64,000 nt of DNA from JAEUJM01 sp041918615 (GCA_041918615.1 JAYRVH010000081.1:147035-211034), one strand, 5' to 3'. Shown: positions 51,245-61,273, numbered from the stretch's first letter. Notes: a model not told the origin generated them from the sequence alone. A program made the numbers and translations.

Positions 51245-53527
51245 GTGTCCCTGGTCCTGGCGCTCACCGGCCTCGCGCTCGGCGGGGTGCTGTACCTGAC
51301 CGGCCACGGCGCGGCGGCCGATGCCGCGTGGGCGGCCACCGCGGGGCTCGGCGCGGTGGCCGCGGTGTGGTGGGTCGTCGACGCGGCGCGCGAGGGCCGC
51401 CTCGGCGTCGACGTGATCGCCCTGCTGGCCCTGGTCGGGGCGCTTGCGACCGGTGAGTACCTCGCCGGTGCGGTGATCACCGTCATGCTCGCGAGCGGCC
51501 GGACCATCGAGGCCCGCGCCGGGGCCCGGGCACGGCGCGAGCTGAGCGCCCTGATGGCACGGGCGCCCCGGGTGGTCCACCGCTACGAGGACGGCGAGCT
51601 GACCGCGCCCGCGCTCGACCGGGTCGTGCCCGGCGACCTGCTCCTCGTGCAGCCGGGCGAGGTCGTCCCGGTCGACGGGCTGATCGAGGACGAGCCGGCG
51701 GTGCTCGACGAGTCGGCGCTCACCGGTGAGCCGCTGCCGGTGGAGCGCCGGGCGGGCGACCCGGTCCACAGCGGGGTGGTCAACGCCGGGGGGCCGTTCG
51801 ACCTGCGGGCGACGACCACGTCGGCCGACAGCACCTACGCGGGCATCGTGCGCCTGGTGGCCGACGCCGAGGCGTCGAGCGCGCCGTTCGTGCGGCTCGC
51901 CGACCGGTACGCGGTCGCCTTTCTCGTGGTCAGCGTGGCGGTCGCCGGCGCCGCGTGGCTGGTGTCGGGCGACCCGGTGCGGGCCGTGGCGGTACTCGTG
52001 GTGGCCACCCCGTGCCCGCTCATCCTCGCCGCGCCGGTGGCCATCGTCTCGGGCCTCTCGCGGGCGGCCAAGCGGGGCGTGGTCGTCAAGGGGGGTGCCG
52101 CGCTCGAGCAGTTGGCGCACGCCGAGGTGCTGTTGTTCGACAAGACGGGCACCCTCACCGTCGGGCGGCCCACCGTCGCCGAGATCGTGGCCGTCGACCC
52201 CGACCAGGCCGCCGTGGGCGAGCTCCTGCGCCTGGCGGCGTCGCTCGACCAGGTGTCACCGCACGTCCTGGCCGCCGCGGTGGTGCGGGCGGCCCGCGAC
52301 CGGGGCCTCGACCTCAGCCTGCCCACCGACGTGGACGAGCTCCCCGGGCACGGGGTCTCGGGACGGGTCGACGGGCACGCCGTCGAGGTCGGGAAGGCGT
52401 CGTGGCTGTTGCCCGGGGTCCTTCCCTCCTGGGCCCGCTCGGTGCGCCGGCGCGCCGATCTCGACGGGGCGCTCACGGTCTTCGTCCGGGTCGACGGCGA
52501 ACCGGTGGGGGCCATCATCCTCGACGACCCCATCAGGCCCGACGCCGCCCGCACCATCCGCCGGCTCCGCCAGTTCGGGCTGCGGCGGGTGGTGATGATC
52601 ACCGGTGACCGGGTCGACGTGGCCCAGACGGTGGGAGCGGTGATCGGTGTCGACGAGGTGCTCGCCGAGCGCACACCCGCCGAGAAGGTCGACGCGGTCC
52701 GCGAGGAGCGCCGCGCCGGGCGCACGATCATGGTGGGTGACGGCATCAACGACGCCCCCGCCCTGGCCCTGGCCGATGTGGGGGTCGCCATCGGCGCCCG
52801 GGGCGCCACCGCGTCGTCCGAGGCCGCCGACGTGGTGCTCACCGTCGATCGCCTCGACCGTCTGGGCGACGCCATCGCCATCGCCCGCCGGGCCCACGGC
52901 ATCGCCCGCCAGAGCGTGGTCGCCGGCATCGCCATGTCGTTCGCCGCCATGGGGCTTGCCGCCTTCGGGCTCCTGCCGCCGGCGTGGGGTGCGCTCCTCC
53001 AAGAGGTGATCGACGTGTCGGTCATCGTGAACGCGCTGCGTGTGCTGCGGGTGCCCGCGGGGTCGGCGCGGGTCGACGCCCGCGAGGAGGCCCTGGTCCA
53101 CCAGTTCAGCGGCGAGCACCGCACCCTGCGCCCGGACCTCGACCTGCTGCGGGTGGCCGCCGACCAGATCGGCACCACCACTCCGGAGAAGGCGCTCGCC
53201 ACGGTCCGCGAGGTCCACCGCTTCCTCGTCGACGACCTGTTGCCGCACGAGCAGGCCGAGGACGAAGTGCTCTACCCGGTGTTCGCCCGCGTGATCGGGG
53301 GCACCGACCCCACCGGCACCATGAGCCGCGCCCACGTGGAGATCGCCCACCTCGTCCGTCGCCTCGGCCGCCTGCTCGACGAGACCGACCCCACCCACCC
53401 CGACCCGGACGACCTGGTCGAGCTCCGGCGGGCCCTCTACGGCCTCCACGCCATCCTCGAGCTGCACTTCGCGCAGGAGGACGAGGGCTACCTGTCGCTC
53501 ATCGACGAGGCCGACGGGCCGGGCTGA
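51245..53527 (+). CDS. P1B-5-type metal-transporting ATPase with C-terminal hemerythrin domain
   Basis: 760 aa fusion. P-type ATPase: A-domain TGEPLPVER near 160, membrane metal site TPCPLILAAPVAI near 254, DKTGTLTVGRP phosphorylation motif near 298 (Asp), GHGVSGRV (HP-like), MVGDGINDAPALALADVGVAIG near 497. A hemerythrin-like four-helix domain follows (about 615-755) with LVHQFSGEHRTL, LLPHEQAEDEVLYPVF, HVEIAHLVRRL and LELHFAQEDEGYL, the H/E diiron ligands. TPCP plus hemerythrin is the signature of P1B-5 ATPases, which export Fe(II) or Ni(II). GTG 51245 is the first possible start, but hydrophobic sequence begins at once, so the real start may be further upstream. Confidence 0.92.
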   Translation: MSLVLALTGLALGGVLYLTGHGAAADAAWAATAGLGAVAAVWWVVDAAREGRLGVDVIALLALVGALATGEYLAGAVITVMLASGRTIEARAGARARRELSALMARAPRVVHRYEDGELTAPALDRVVPGDLLLVQPGEVVPVDGLIEDEPAVLDESALTGEPLPVERRAGDPVHSGVVNAGGPFDLRATTTSADSTYAGIVRLVADAEASSAPFVRLADRYAVAFLVVSVAVAGAAWLVSGDPVRAVAVLVVATPCPLILAAPVAIVSGLSRAAKRGVVVKGGAALEQLAHAEVLLFDKTGTLTVGRPTVAEIVAVDPDQAAVGELLRLAASLDQVSPHVLAAAVVRAARDRGLDLSLPTDVDELPGHGVSGRVDGHAVEVGKASWLLPGVLPSWARSVRRRADLDGALTVFVRVDGEPVGAIILDDPIRPDAARTIRRLRQFGLRRVVMITGDRVDVAQTVGAVIGVDEVLAERTPAEKVDAVREERRAGRTIMVGDGINDAPALALADVGVAIGARGATASSEAADVVLTVDRLDRLGDAIAIARRAHGIARQSVVAGIAMSFAAMGLAAFGLLPPAWGALLQEVIDVSVIVNALRVLRVPAGSARVDAREEALVHQFSGEHRTLRPDLDLLRVAADQIGTTTPEKALATVREVHRFLVDDLLPHEQAEDEVLYPVFARVIGGTDPTGTMSRAHVEIAHLVRRLGRLLDETDPTHPDPDDLVELRRALYGLHAILELHFAQEDEGYLSLIDEADGPG

Positions 53528-56500
53528 GGGCTCGCGTCAGGGGGTGGGGGTTCAGGGGGTGGGGTGGGGGTGAGGGCGGCGTTGGCGGTGGTGGTGTGGC
53601 TGCCGGTGATGGTGATGGGGGTGGCGGTGTCGATGCCGGGGGTGTTGTCGTGGAATTCGAGGTGGTGGCGGCCGGTGGGGTCGATGTAGGCGAGGTAGTA
53701 GGTGCCGATGTCGGTGGGGGGGAGGGTGTAGTGGCCGGCGGTGTCGGTGACCGCGGTGGTGGCGGGTCGGCCGTCGGTGGTGTTGAGGGCGGCGACCCAG
53801 ATGTCGGGGAGGGGGAGGCCGGTGGTGGTGTCGGTGATGGTGCCGGTGGCGGTGCCGTGGAGGGGGATGAGGCCTTCGTCGGTGGTGGTGGTGGCGCCCG
53901 CGGTGGCGTGGACGGTGGTGAGCTCGGCGCCTGTGGTGGGGTGGGGTTGGTCGTGGTACCACTCCCATTCGTGGCCGTGGTCGAGGTCGAAGAAGTCGAG
54001 TTGGTAGTCGCCGTCGGGGACGGTGAGGGTGTAGCGGCCGGTGGTGTCGGTGAGGGTGGCGGAGACGAACGCGAAGTCGGCGGCGCGGAGCGCGCCGACG
54101 AGGACGTCGGGTTCGTTCTGGTGGTCGATGTCGTCGGTGAGGGTGCCGGTGAGGGTGGCGGTGGGGGGGCGGCCGGTGACGGGGGGGAGGGGGATGTCGG
54201 CGGTGGTGGTGGCGCCGGCGGTGACGGTGACGGTGTCGGCGTCATCGATGGTGGTGGCGGCGTCGTAGAAGCCGGGGGCGTGGGTGCCGGCGGGCATGGC
54301 GGACACGATGAAGTAGTTGTCGGGCTCGAGGCCGGTGATGCGGTAGTGGCCGGCGGTGTCGGTGGTGGTCCCGGCGTACGGGTGGCCGTCGTCGTAGCGC
54401 ATGACGGCGACGACGGCGCCGGCGACGGGGGTCCCGGTGCCGGTTTCGGTGATGGTGCCCGTGACGGCGCCGGTGGGGTTGGTGAGCGCGGCATCCGCGG
54501 TGGTGGCGGTCCCGGCGGTGGTGGTGATCGTGTCGGAGGTGGCGAGTTGGTCGTAGGGGTGGTTGTCCCACCATTCGATGAGGTGGGAGAACGCGGGGTC
54601 GATGAACTCGACGCGGTAGCCGCCCGGCGCGACGGGCAGCACGTAGCGGCCGGCGCTGTCAGCAACGGCGCCCTCGACGAGCTGGTAGTCCGCGGCGCGC
54701 AACGCGACCACCCACGTCCCCGCCAACACCGCCGCGGTCCCCGACTCGGTGACGGTGCCCCGGATCGCCGACGGCGCGAACTGCTGGATCCGGTGGTTGT
54801 TGGTGTCGGCGACGTACACGTTGCCCGACGAGCCGACCGCGACCGCAGCCGGCTGGTTGAACTGGCCGTCGCCGGTGCCGCTGGTGCCCCATTTGGTGAG
54901 GAACGTGCCGGTGGCGGTGAACTTCTGGATCCGGTGGTTGTAGTAGTCGGTGACGTAGACGTTGCCGGTGGCGTCGACCGCGACCCCCGCCGGGTGGCTG
55001 AATTGGCCGTTGGCGGTGCCGAGGCTGCCCCACTTGCCGAGGTAGGTGCCCGTCGAGGTGAATTTCTGGATGCGGTCGTTGTAGAAGTCGGCGACGTAGA
55101 CGTTGCCGGAGGAGTCGACCGCCAGGCTGAGCGGGTTCTGGAATTGGCCGTTGCCGGTGCCGTTGGTGCCCCATTTGGTGACGTAGGTGCCGGTGGAGGT
55201 GAATTTCTGGATGCGGTGGTTGTTGTAGTCGGCGACGTAGACGTTGCCGGTGGTGTCGACGGCTACCCCGACCGGGTTGGTGAACTGGCCGTTGCCGGTG
55301 CCGGCGGTGCCCCATTGGGTGAGGTAGGCGCCGCTCGACGTGAATTTCTGGATCCGGTTGTTGAATTGGTCGGCGACATAGACGTTGCCGGCGGCGTCGA
55401 CCGCGACCCCTTGCGGGACGTTGAACTGGCCATTGCCGGCGCCGAACGACCCCCACTGGCCGACGTAGGCGCCGGTGGCGCTGAACTTCTGGACCCGGTT
55501 GAGGTAGTAGTCGGCGACATACACGTTGCCGGTGGCGTCGACGGCCACCCCGACCGGGGCGCTGAACTGGCCGTTGCCCGACCCCGCGGTGCCCCAGGTG
55601 CGGATGAACACCGGCGGCGGCTCGGACTGCGCCGCCGCGTTCACCGTCACGTTCACCGTGTTCGACGTGACCGGCGGGTCGGTCTCGACCGTGTCGACCG
55701 TCGCCGTGTTCGCGTACGTCCCGATGTCGGACAACGTCGTCGTGTAGTTGCAGTCCACCACCCGGTTCGCGCCCACCGCGATGTCCGCCAGGCTCCCGGC
55801 GCACGCCGGCGCCCTCGTGTCGGTTACCGTCACCCCGGTCAACGGCGTGTTGCCGGTGTTCGTGACCGTCACGTGGTAGTGGACGACAGCGCCCGCCGTC
55901 ACCGCCGTCTCATCCGCAGACTTCGCGATCGTCACCGCCGGCGCCGCCGGAACGAACTTCTGGATGCGGTGGTTGTTGAAGTCGGCGACGTAGACGTTGC
56001 CGGCGGTGTCGACCGCCACCCCGAACGGCTGCTTGAATTGGCCGTTCCCGGTGCCGTTGGTTCCCCATTGGGTGAGGTAGGTGCCGGTGGAGGTGAACTT
56101 CTGGACGCGGTTGTAGTAGTCCGTGACATGCACGTTGCCGGTCGCGTCGACCGCGACCCCGGACGGCTGGCTGAACTGGCCGTTGCCGGCGCCGGTGGTT
56201 CCCCATTGGGTGAGGTAGGTACCGGTGGAGGTGAACTTTTGGACGCGGTTGTTGCCGAAGTCGGCGACGTAGACGTTGCCGGTGGCGTCGACGGCCACCC
56301 CGGTCGGGCTGTTGAACTGGCTGTTGCCGCTCCCGAGGGAGCCCCATTGGGTGAGGTAGGTACCGGTGGAGGTGAACTTTTGGACGCGGCGGTTGCCGGT
56401 GTCGGCGACGTAGACGTTGCCGGAGCCGTCGACGGCCACCCCGTAAGGGCTGCTGAACTGGCTGTTCCCGGCGCCGAGGGAGCCCCATTGGGTGAGGTAG

Positions 56501-56889
56501 GTACCGGTGGAGGTGAATTTCTGGTCGCGGTGGTTGCCGGTGTCGGCGACGTAGACGTTGCCGGCGGTGTCGAGGGCCACCCCGGACGGGTAGTTGAATT
56601 GGCTGTTGCCGATGCCGAGGGAGCCCCATTGGGTGAGGTAGGTACCGGTGGAGGTGAATTTCTGGACGCGGTGGTTGCCGGTGTCGGCGACGTAGACGTT
56701 GCCGGACGAGTCGACTGCCACCCCCCGCGGGCTGCTGAATTGGCCGTTGCCAGAGCCGCTGGTACCCCACTTGAGGGAGAAGACGGGTGGTAGCTCGGCG
56801 GCGGCTGCCGGGCGGATCGGGGCCGGGCCGATCACCGTGATCACCGCGACCAACAGGGAAAGCACTACCGACAAACCGATTCTGCGCAT
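53488..56889 (-). CDS. Secreted NHL beta-propeller and carboxypeptidase-regulatory repeat protein
   Basis: 1133 aa. Sec signal peptide (MRRIGLSVVLSLLVAVITVIGPAPIRPAAAAE). Residues about 40-315 are six NHL repeats (consensus VQKFTSTGTYLTQWGS.G.GN.QF..P.GVAVD..GNVYVAD). Residues about 320-420 are a DUF11-like domain (VTIAKSADETAVTAGAVVHYHVTVTNTGNTPLTGVTVTDT). Residues 425-700 are a second NHL block. Residues 705-1110 hold at least five carboxypeptidase-regulatory/SdrD B-like beta-sandwich repeats (GTVTESGTAAVLAGTWVVAL...). An extracellular scaffold is likely. GGAGGTG supports ATG 56889. The 3' 40 nt overlap the ATPase gene. Confidence 0.9.
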   Translation of the reverse strand: MRRIGLSVVLSLLVAVITVIGPAPIRPAAAAELPPVFSLKWGTSGSGNGQFSSPRGVAVDSSGNVYVADTGNHRVQKFTSTGTYLTQWGSLGIGNSQFNYPSGVALDTAGNVYVADTGNHRDQKFTSTGTYLTQWGSLGAGNSQFSSPYGVAVDGSGNVYVADTGNRRVQKFTSTGTYLTQWGSLGSGNSQFNSPTGVAVDATGNVYVADFGNNRVQKFTSTGTYLTQWGTTGAGNGQFSQPSGVAVDATGNVHVTDYYNRVQKFTSTGTYLTQWGTNGTGNGQFKQPFGVAVDTAGNVYVADFNNHRIQKFVPAAPAVTIAKSADETAVTAGAVVHYHVTVTNTGNTPLTGVTVTDTRAPACAGSLADIAVGANRVVDCNYTTTLSDIGTYANTATVDTVETDPPVTSNTVNVTVNAAAQSEPPPVFIRTWGTAGSGNGQFSAPVGVAVDATGNVYVADYYLNRVQKFSATGAYVGQWGSFGAGNGQFNVPQGVAVDAAGNVYVADQFNNRIQKFTSSGAYLTQWGTAGTGNGQFTNPVGVAVDTTGNVYVADYNNHRIQKFTSTGTYVTKWGTNGTGNGQFQNPLSLAVDSSGNVYVADFYNDRIQKFTSTGTYLGKWGSLGTANGQFSHPAGVAVDATGNVYVTDYYNHRIQKFTATGTFLTKWGTSGTGDGQFNQPAAVAVGSSGNVYVADTNNHRIQQFAPSAIRGTVTESGTAAVLAGTWVVALRAADYQLVEGAVADSAGRYVLPVAPGGYRVEFIDPAFSHLIEWWDNHPYDQLATSDTITTTAGTATTADAALTNPTGAVTGTITETGTGTPVAGAVVAVMRYDDGHPYAGTTTDTAGHYRITGLEPDNYFIVSAMPAGTHAPGFYDAATTIDDADTVTVTAGATTTADIPLPPVTGRPPTATLTGTLTDDIDHQNEPDVLVGALRAADFAFVSATLTDTTGRYTLTVPDGDYQLDFFDLDHGHEWEWYHDQPHPTTGAELTTVHATAGATTTTDEGLIPLHGTATGTITDTTTGLPLPDIWVAALNTTDGRPATTAVTDTAGHYTLPPTDIGTYYLAYIDPTGRHHLEFHDNTPGIDTATPITITGSHTTTANAALTPTPPPEPPPPDASPQPGPSASSMSDR
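54780..56760 (-). repeat. Arrays of ~141-bp NHL repeats
   Basis: Two blocks of nearly uniform 47-codon repeats (56760 to about 55950 and about 55620 to 54780). Runs of over 20 identical nt recur at a spacing of about 141 bp in the first block, for example the segment around GTACCGGTGGAGGTGAA at 56218, 56359, 56500 and 56641. Low divergence suggests recent amplification or gene conversion. Confidence 0.85.
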
Positions 56890-57052
56890 GATGGACACCT
56901 CCGTCCTGCTCATGCTGCAACTCCCAGGATGGACCCCGCCGCAGCCGACGGGCAGGGCCGAAAGTCACCGATCGCGGCAGTCAGAACCGCCGGCCGACGC
57001 CCGCAGCCGGCGGGGATCGGGGCTGGGCGGTCGTCGGGTAGCGTCGGACGGC

Positions 57053-59962
57053 GTGGCGCTCCCCACCGGCCTCCGTCTGACGGACGGGTCATCGAGGGCC
57101 GTCGAGGCCACGTTCGTGCCGGCGGTCGGCGGCCCGCCCCGGGACGGGCGGCTCGCGTTCTGGCGGGCCGACGGCGAGGTCGAGGTCGAGGGTGCCGACG
57201 CCTCCGTCGAGCTGGCGCTGCCCGCGGGGCGACAGGTGCGCCGCCGGGTCGTGGCCGCCCACCTGGTGCCGGTGGCCGACGTGCTCGACGAGCTGGTCGG
57301 GCTGCCGGCGAACGCGGACGTCAGCGACTCGCTGCGGGCCTGGGCGGTCGCCGCCCGCCTGGCGGTCGACCTCGTCGCCCGCGGTCGGCTCCTGCCCGGC
57401 GTGAGCGGCGGTGCGGGGCGGGGTGTCGGTGGTGTCGGTGGTGTCGGTGGCGTGGATGCGTGGCGGCTCGGGCCGCTCGACCCGGCCGACCTGGCGCGCC
57501 GGGGCCAGCTCGCCGCCGCGCTGCCGCCGGCGGCGCACGCCGCGGTGATCCCGACGCCGAAGCCGCCGGTCCGGGTCCACACCCCCGACCGCCTGGTCGC
57601 CGCGTTCGGCGACGCCGTCGCCGACACCCTGCCCCGCACCGCCGCCGCGGTCGACGTCGCCGGCCACGCGCCCTTCGCCACCGCCGAGGCGCAGCCGATG
57701 GACGCGCCCGCCGCGGCCTGGCTGTCGTCCGCGGCGGCGGGGGCGACCGAGGACTCGACAGTGGCGCTGCGCCTCGAGCCGCCCGAGGCGCCGGACGCCC
57801 CGTTCACCGCAGTGCTCCAGATCCAGAGCGCCCGCGACCCGAGCCTCGTGGTTGACGCAGCGGACCTGTGGACCGCACCCGAGACCGTCTTCTCGCGCTT
57901 CGGCGACGACGTCGACACCACGTTGCTGCTCACCCTGCGCCGGGGGAGCCGGGTGTGGCCGCCGATCAAGCGGCTCCTCGACGACGCCCACCCGGTGAGC
58001 CTGACCCTCGACGACGGCGAGGCCGACGAGCTGTTCGGCGAGACCGCGGAGGCGCTCGCGGGGGCGGGGATCGTGGTGCTCTGGCCGGCGGACCTCTTCC
58101 GCACGGTGGGGCTGCGCGCCGTGGCCAGCCCCGTGCCGGGGGCCGACTCGGAGGCGGCGCTCTCACTGGACTCGCTGCTCGAGCTGCGGTTCGAGGCGGC
58201 GGTCGACGGCGAGCGGCTCACCGAGGCCGAGCTGGCGCTGCTGGCCGAGTCGAAGCGGCCGGTGGTCCGCCTGCGGGGCCAGTGGCTGCGGGCCGACCCG
58301 GCGTTGCTCGAGCGCCTCCGGCGCCGGCAGTCGCTCAGCGGCGGGGCCGCGCTCAACCTCGCTCTGGGCGGCACGATCGACGTCGGCGGCGAACCGGTGG
58401 CGGTCGAGGTCGAGGGCCCGCTCGCCGGTCTCGCCGACCGCCTGGTGACCGCAGGCCTCGAGCGGGTCGAGGCACCCCCCGCGAGCCTCGACGCCACCCT
58501 GCGGCCCTACCAGGAGCGGGGGCTGGCGTGGCTGGCCGAGATGGCCGGGCTGGGCCTGGGCGGGGTGCTGGCGGACGACATGGGCCTCGGCAAGACCGTG
58601 CAGCTGCTCGCCCTGCACCTCCGCCTCCAGGAATCGGGCCACGAGCCGGGCCACGAGGACAGCCGGGAGCCCACCGAGGACGGCTGGGGGCCGACCCTCG
58701 TGGTCTGCCCGGTGACCCTCATCGCCAACTGGGAACGGGAGGCGGCCCGCTTCGCGCCCTCGGTCGTCGTGCGCCGATACCACGGACGCGACCGCTCCCT
58801 CGACGACCTCGGGCCCGACGCCCTGGTCCTCGTCACCTACGGCGTGTTGCGCCGCGACCACGAGGCGCTGGCCGCGGTCGGGTGGGGGCTCGTGGCGGCC
58901 GACGAGGCGCAGGCGGTGAAGAACCCGCTCTCGCGGTCGGCGAGGGCCCTGCGGTCGGTGCCGGCCCGGGCCCGCTTCGCACTCACCGGCACCCCGGTCG
59001 AGAACCGCCTCGTCGACCTCTGGTCGCTCCTCGACTGGACCACCCCCGGCCTGCTCGGCCCGCTCGACCGCTTCCGGCGTGAGGTGGCGGTGCGGGTGGA
59101 ACGCGACCGCGACCCCGACGCCACCGAGGACTTCGCCCGCCTGGTGCGGCCGTTCCTCTTGCGCCGGCGCAAGTCCGACCCCGACATCGTCCCCGACCTG
59201 CCGCCCAAGACCGAGACCGACCGGTTCGTCCCGCTCACCACCGAGCAGGTCACGCTGTACCGAGCGGTGGTGGCCGAGACCATGGCCGCCATCGCCGAGG
59301 CCGAGGGGATGACCCGTCGGGGGCTGGTCCTGAAGCTCCTGACCGCGCTCAAGCAGATCTGCAACCACCCGGCCCACTACCTGGGCCAGCCGGGGCCGCT
59401 CTCGGGCCGGTCCGGCAAGCTGGACGCCGCGACCGACCTGCTCACGCTCGTACGTGACGAGGGCGACCACGCCCTGGTGTTCACCCAGTACGTGGCGATG
59501 GGGCACCTCCTCCAGCAGCACCTCGAGCACCGGGGCCTGCGCACCCTCTTCCTGCACGGCTCCCTGCGGGTGCCCCGGCGCCAGGAGATCGTCGACCGCT
59601 TCCAGGCCGGCGAGGCCGACGCGTTCATCCTCTCGCTCAAGGCAGGGGGCACGGGGCTCAACCTCACCCGCGCCACCCACGTGGTGCACTACGACCGCTG
59701 GTGGAACCCGGCGGTCGAGGACCAGGCCAGCGATCGGGCCTGGCGCATCGGGCAGGACCGTCCCGTGCAGATCCACCGCCTCCTCTGCGAGGGGACGGTG
59801 GAGGACAAGGTGGCCGCCCTGCTGTCATCGAAGCGCGCGCTCGCCGACGCGGTCGTGGGCGGCGGCGAAGGGTGGGTGTCCGAGCTGTCCGACGAGGACC
59901 TCGCCGAGCTGGTGGCCCTGGCCGGCCAGGGTGCGGGCCTCGGCTCGGAGGACCCGACATGA
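57053..59962 (+). CDS. SNF2-family DEAD/DEAH-like helicase
   Basis: 969 aa. An N-terminal bacterial SNF2 region (about 1-480, low-complexity early) precedes the ATPase: DDMGLGKTVQLLAL (Walker A, about 510), VVCPVTLIANWEREAARF, DEAQ box AADEAQAVKN near 615, LTGTPVENRLVDLWSLLDW. Helicase C: VFTQYVAMGHLLQQHL, SLKAGGTGLNLTRATHVVHYDRWWNPAVEDQASDRAWRIGQDRPVQ near 880. It is a DNA translocase remodelling protein-DNA complexes. GTG with TAGCGT 8 nt upstream. ATGA overlap with the SWIM gene. Confidence 0.94.
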   Translation: MALPTGLRLTDGSSRAVEATFVPAVGGPPRDGRLAFWRADGEVEVEGADASVELALPAGRQVRRRVVAAHLVPVADVLDELVGLPANADVSDSLRAWAVAARLAVDLVARGRLLPGVSGGAGRGVGGVGGVGGVDAWRLGPLDPADLARRGQLAAALPPAAHAAVIPTPKPPVRVHTPDRLVAAFGDAVADTLPRTAAAVDVAGHAPFATAEAQPMDAPAAAWLSSAAAGATEDSTVALRLEPPEAPDAPFTAVLQIQSARDPSLVVDAADLWTAPETVFSRFGDDVDTTLLLTLRRGSRVWPPIKRLLDDAHPVSLTLDDGEADELFGETAEALAGAGIVVLWPADLFRTVGLRAVASPVPGADSEAALSLDSLLELRFEAAVDGERLTEAELALLAESKRPVVRLRGQWLRADPALLERLRRRQSLSGGAALNLALGGTIDVGGEPVAVEVEGPLAGLADRLVTAGLERVEAPPASLDATLRPYQERGLAWLAEMAGLGLGGVLADDMGLGKTVQLLALHLRLQESGHEPGHEDSREPTEDGWGPTLVVCPVTLIANWEREAARFAPSVVVRRYHGRDRSLDDLGPDALVLVTYGVLRRDHEALAAVGWGLVAADEAQAVKNPLSRSARALRSVPARARFALTGTPVENRLVDLWSLLDWTTPGLLGPLDRFRREVAVRVERDRDPDATEDFARLVRPFLLRRRKSDPDIVPDLPPKTETDRFVPLTTEQVTLYRAVVAETMAAIAEAEGMTRRGLVLKLLTALKQICNHPAHYLGQPGPLSGRSGKLDAATDLLTLVRDEGDHALVFTQYVAMGHLLQQHLEHRGLRTLFLHGSLRVPRRQEIVDRFQAGEADAFILSLKAGGTGLNLTRATHVVHYDRWWNPAVEDQASDRAWRIGQDRPVQIHRLLCEGTVEDKVAALLSSKRALADAVVGGGEGWVSELSDEDLAELVALAGQGAGLGSEDPT

Positions 59963-61254
59963 GTTTCCCCAGGCGGCCACCCTCGACCGGTCGGCGCACG
60001 TTCGGGGCCACCTGGTGGGGGAAGGCATGGATCGAGGCGCTGGAGCACCGGGCGCGGCTCGACCCCAACCGGTTGCCGCGTGGCCGGACCTACGCCCGGA
60101 AAGGCCGGGCCACCGGCATCGAGCTGGGCCCCGGCGAGATCAGGGCCGCCGTGCTTGGTAGCCGGCCGGCGCCCTACGCGGTGCGGATCCGGGTCCGCAC
60201 GTTCACCGACCAGGAGTGGGACCGGGTGGTCGAGGCCATCTGCGCCCGAGCAGCCCACGCTGCCGCGCTGCTCGACGGCGAGCTGGACCCGGGGGTGGTG
60301 GAGGACGCCCGGTCGGCGGGGGTCGAGGTCCTGCCCGGGCCGGGCGACCTACAGCCTCGGTGCTCGTGCCCGGACTGGGCCGATCCGTGCAAGCACGCCG
60401 CGGCGGTCTGCTACCTGGTCGCCGACGAGTTGGACGCCGACCCGTTCTCGCTCTTCGCCGTCCGCGGCAGGGGCCGAGACGACCTGCTGGCCGCCGTGCG
60501 TCGTCAGCGGGCCCAGCGCGCACCTGACGACGGTGGCCACCTCGCCGCCATTTTGGCCGACGCCCGCTCGGACGACCCCGACCCCGGGATCCCTGCGCGG
60601 GAGGCCTGGGCCCGAGCGGCCCCTTCGAGCGGGGAGTCAGGGGCCCGAGCGGCCCCTTCGAGCGGGGAGGCCGTTTCGTTGCCGGAGACCCCGGCGGCCC
60701 GAGCGGAGCCGGGCGCGCCGGCACCGTGGCCGGTCGACCCGCCGGCCGACGCACCGTTCTCGGCCGACGGGCTCCGGGTGCTGGCGGCCGACGCGGCGGC
60801 GCGAGCCCATGCGATGCTGCGCGACGGGGCGTCGTCGGGCCTCGGCCTCGATGCCGACGACGACCTCAGCCGCCGGGCGGCGGTCGCACTGGGAACCGAT
60901 GCCTGGATGGCCCTGGTGGCCCGGGCGGGTGTGCCAGCGCGTCAGCTGGTGAGCCGGGCCCTGGCCTGGCGCGCGGCCGGGCCCGACGGTGTGGCCGTGC
61001 TCGACGAGGGGCCGTGGCCCGCCGATCCGCTCGTGGTGTCCGGCGGGCGCCGGGCCATGATCGAGGCGGGCCTCCCTGCGGCCGACGTCACCGCACGGAC
61101 GAACCGGGTCACCGCAGCCGCGGCCGGGGTGCAATTGCGGGTCGCCCACGACGGGCGCTGGTGGCCGTTCTCGAAGCAGCGGGGGCGCTGGGAGTTGGCC
61201 GGGCCGCCCGCCGAGACCCCTGACGACGCCCTCGACAGCCTGCCCGACCGGTAG
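59959..61254 (+). CDS. SWIM zinc-finger protein, partner of SNF2 helicase
   Basis: 431 aa. FGATWWGKAWIEALE at the N-terminus and the SWIM motif CSCPDWADPCKHAAAVCYLV near 134-153 (CxC...CxH) match the SWIM-type proteins that follow bacterial SNF2 ATPases. A low-complexity linker (about 215-255) contains two in-frame copies of an 11-residue unit GARAAPSSGES-like (33-bp repeats at 60608-60640 and 60641-60673). The C-terminal helical region (about 260-420) has repeated LVSRALAWRAAGPDGVAVLDEGPW patterns. Function: likely DNA binding for the ATPase; translationally coupled. Confidence 0.92.
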   Translation: MSFPRRPPSTGRRTFGATWWGKAWIEALEHRARLDPNRLPRGRTYARKGRATGIELGPGEIRAAVLGSRPAPYAVRIRVRTFTDQEWDRVVEAICARAAHAAALLDGELDPGVVEDARSAGVEVLPGPGDLQPRCSCPDWADPCKHAAAVCYLVADELDADPFSLFAVRGRGRDDLLAAVRRQRAQRAPDDGGHLAAILADARSDDPDPGIPAREAWARAAPSSGESGARAAPSSGEAVSLPETPAARAEPGAPAPWPVDPPADAPFSADGLRVLAADAAARAHAMLRDGASSGLGLDADDDLSRRAAVALGTDAWMALVARAGVPARQLVSRALAWRAAGPDGVAVLDEGPWPADPLVVSGGRRAMIEAGLPAADVTARTNRVTAAAAGVQLRVAHDGRWWPFSKQRGRWELAGPPAETPDDALDSLPDR

Positions 61255-61273
61255 CGACCTTCCCGCTCGGCCC

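Noticed and set aside
51245..53527. Reading the ATPase as a CPC/CPH-type copper exporter
   Set aside because: The membrane motif is TPCPL, without CPC/CPH or an N-terminal heavy-metal-binding domain, and the C-terminus is hemerythrin, which fits the P1B-5 group instead.
53700..56760. Repeated DNA here as a possible CRISPR array
   Set aside because: The repeats are about 141 bp, in frame and code for NHL or beta-sandwich units; there are no short repeats with unique spacers and no cas genes.
52984..56793. A 1269-codon plus-strand open frame, rich in Gly/Val/Glu, antisense to the NHL-repeat gene
   Set aside because: It is the mirror of the high-GC repeats on the minus strand; composition is low-complexity, it has no signal peptide or motif, and it also runs through the ATPase 3' end in another frame.
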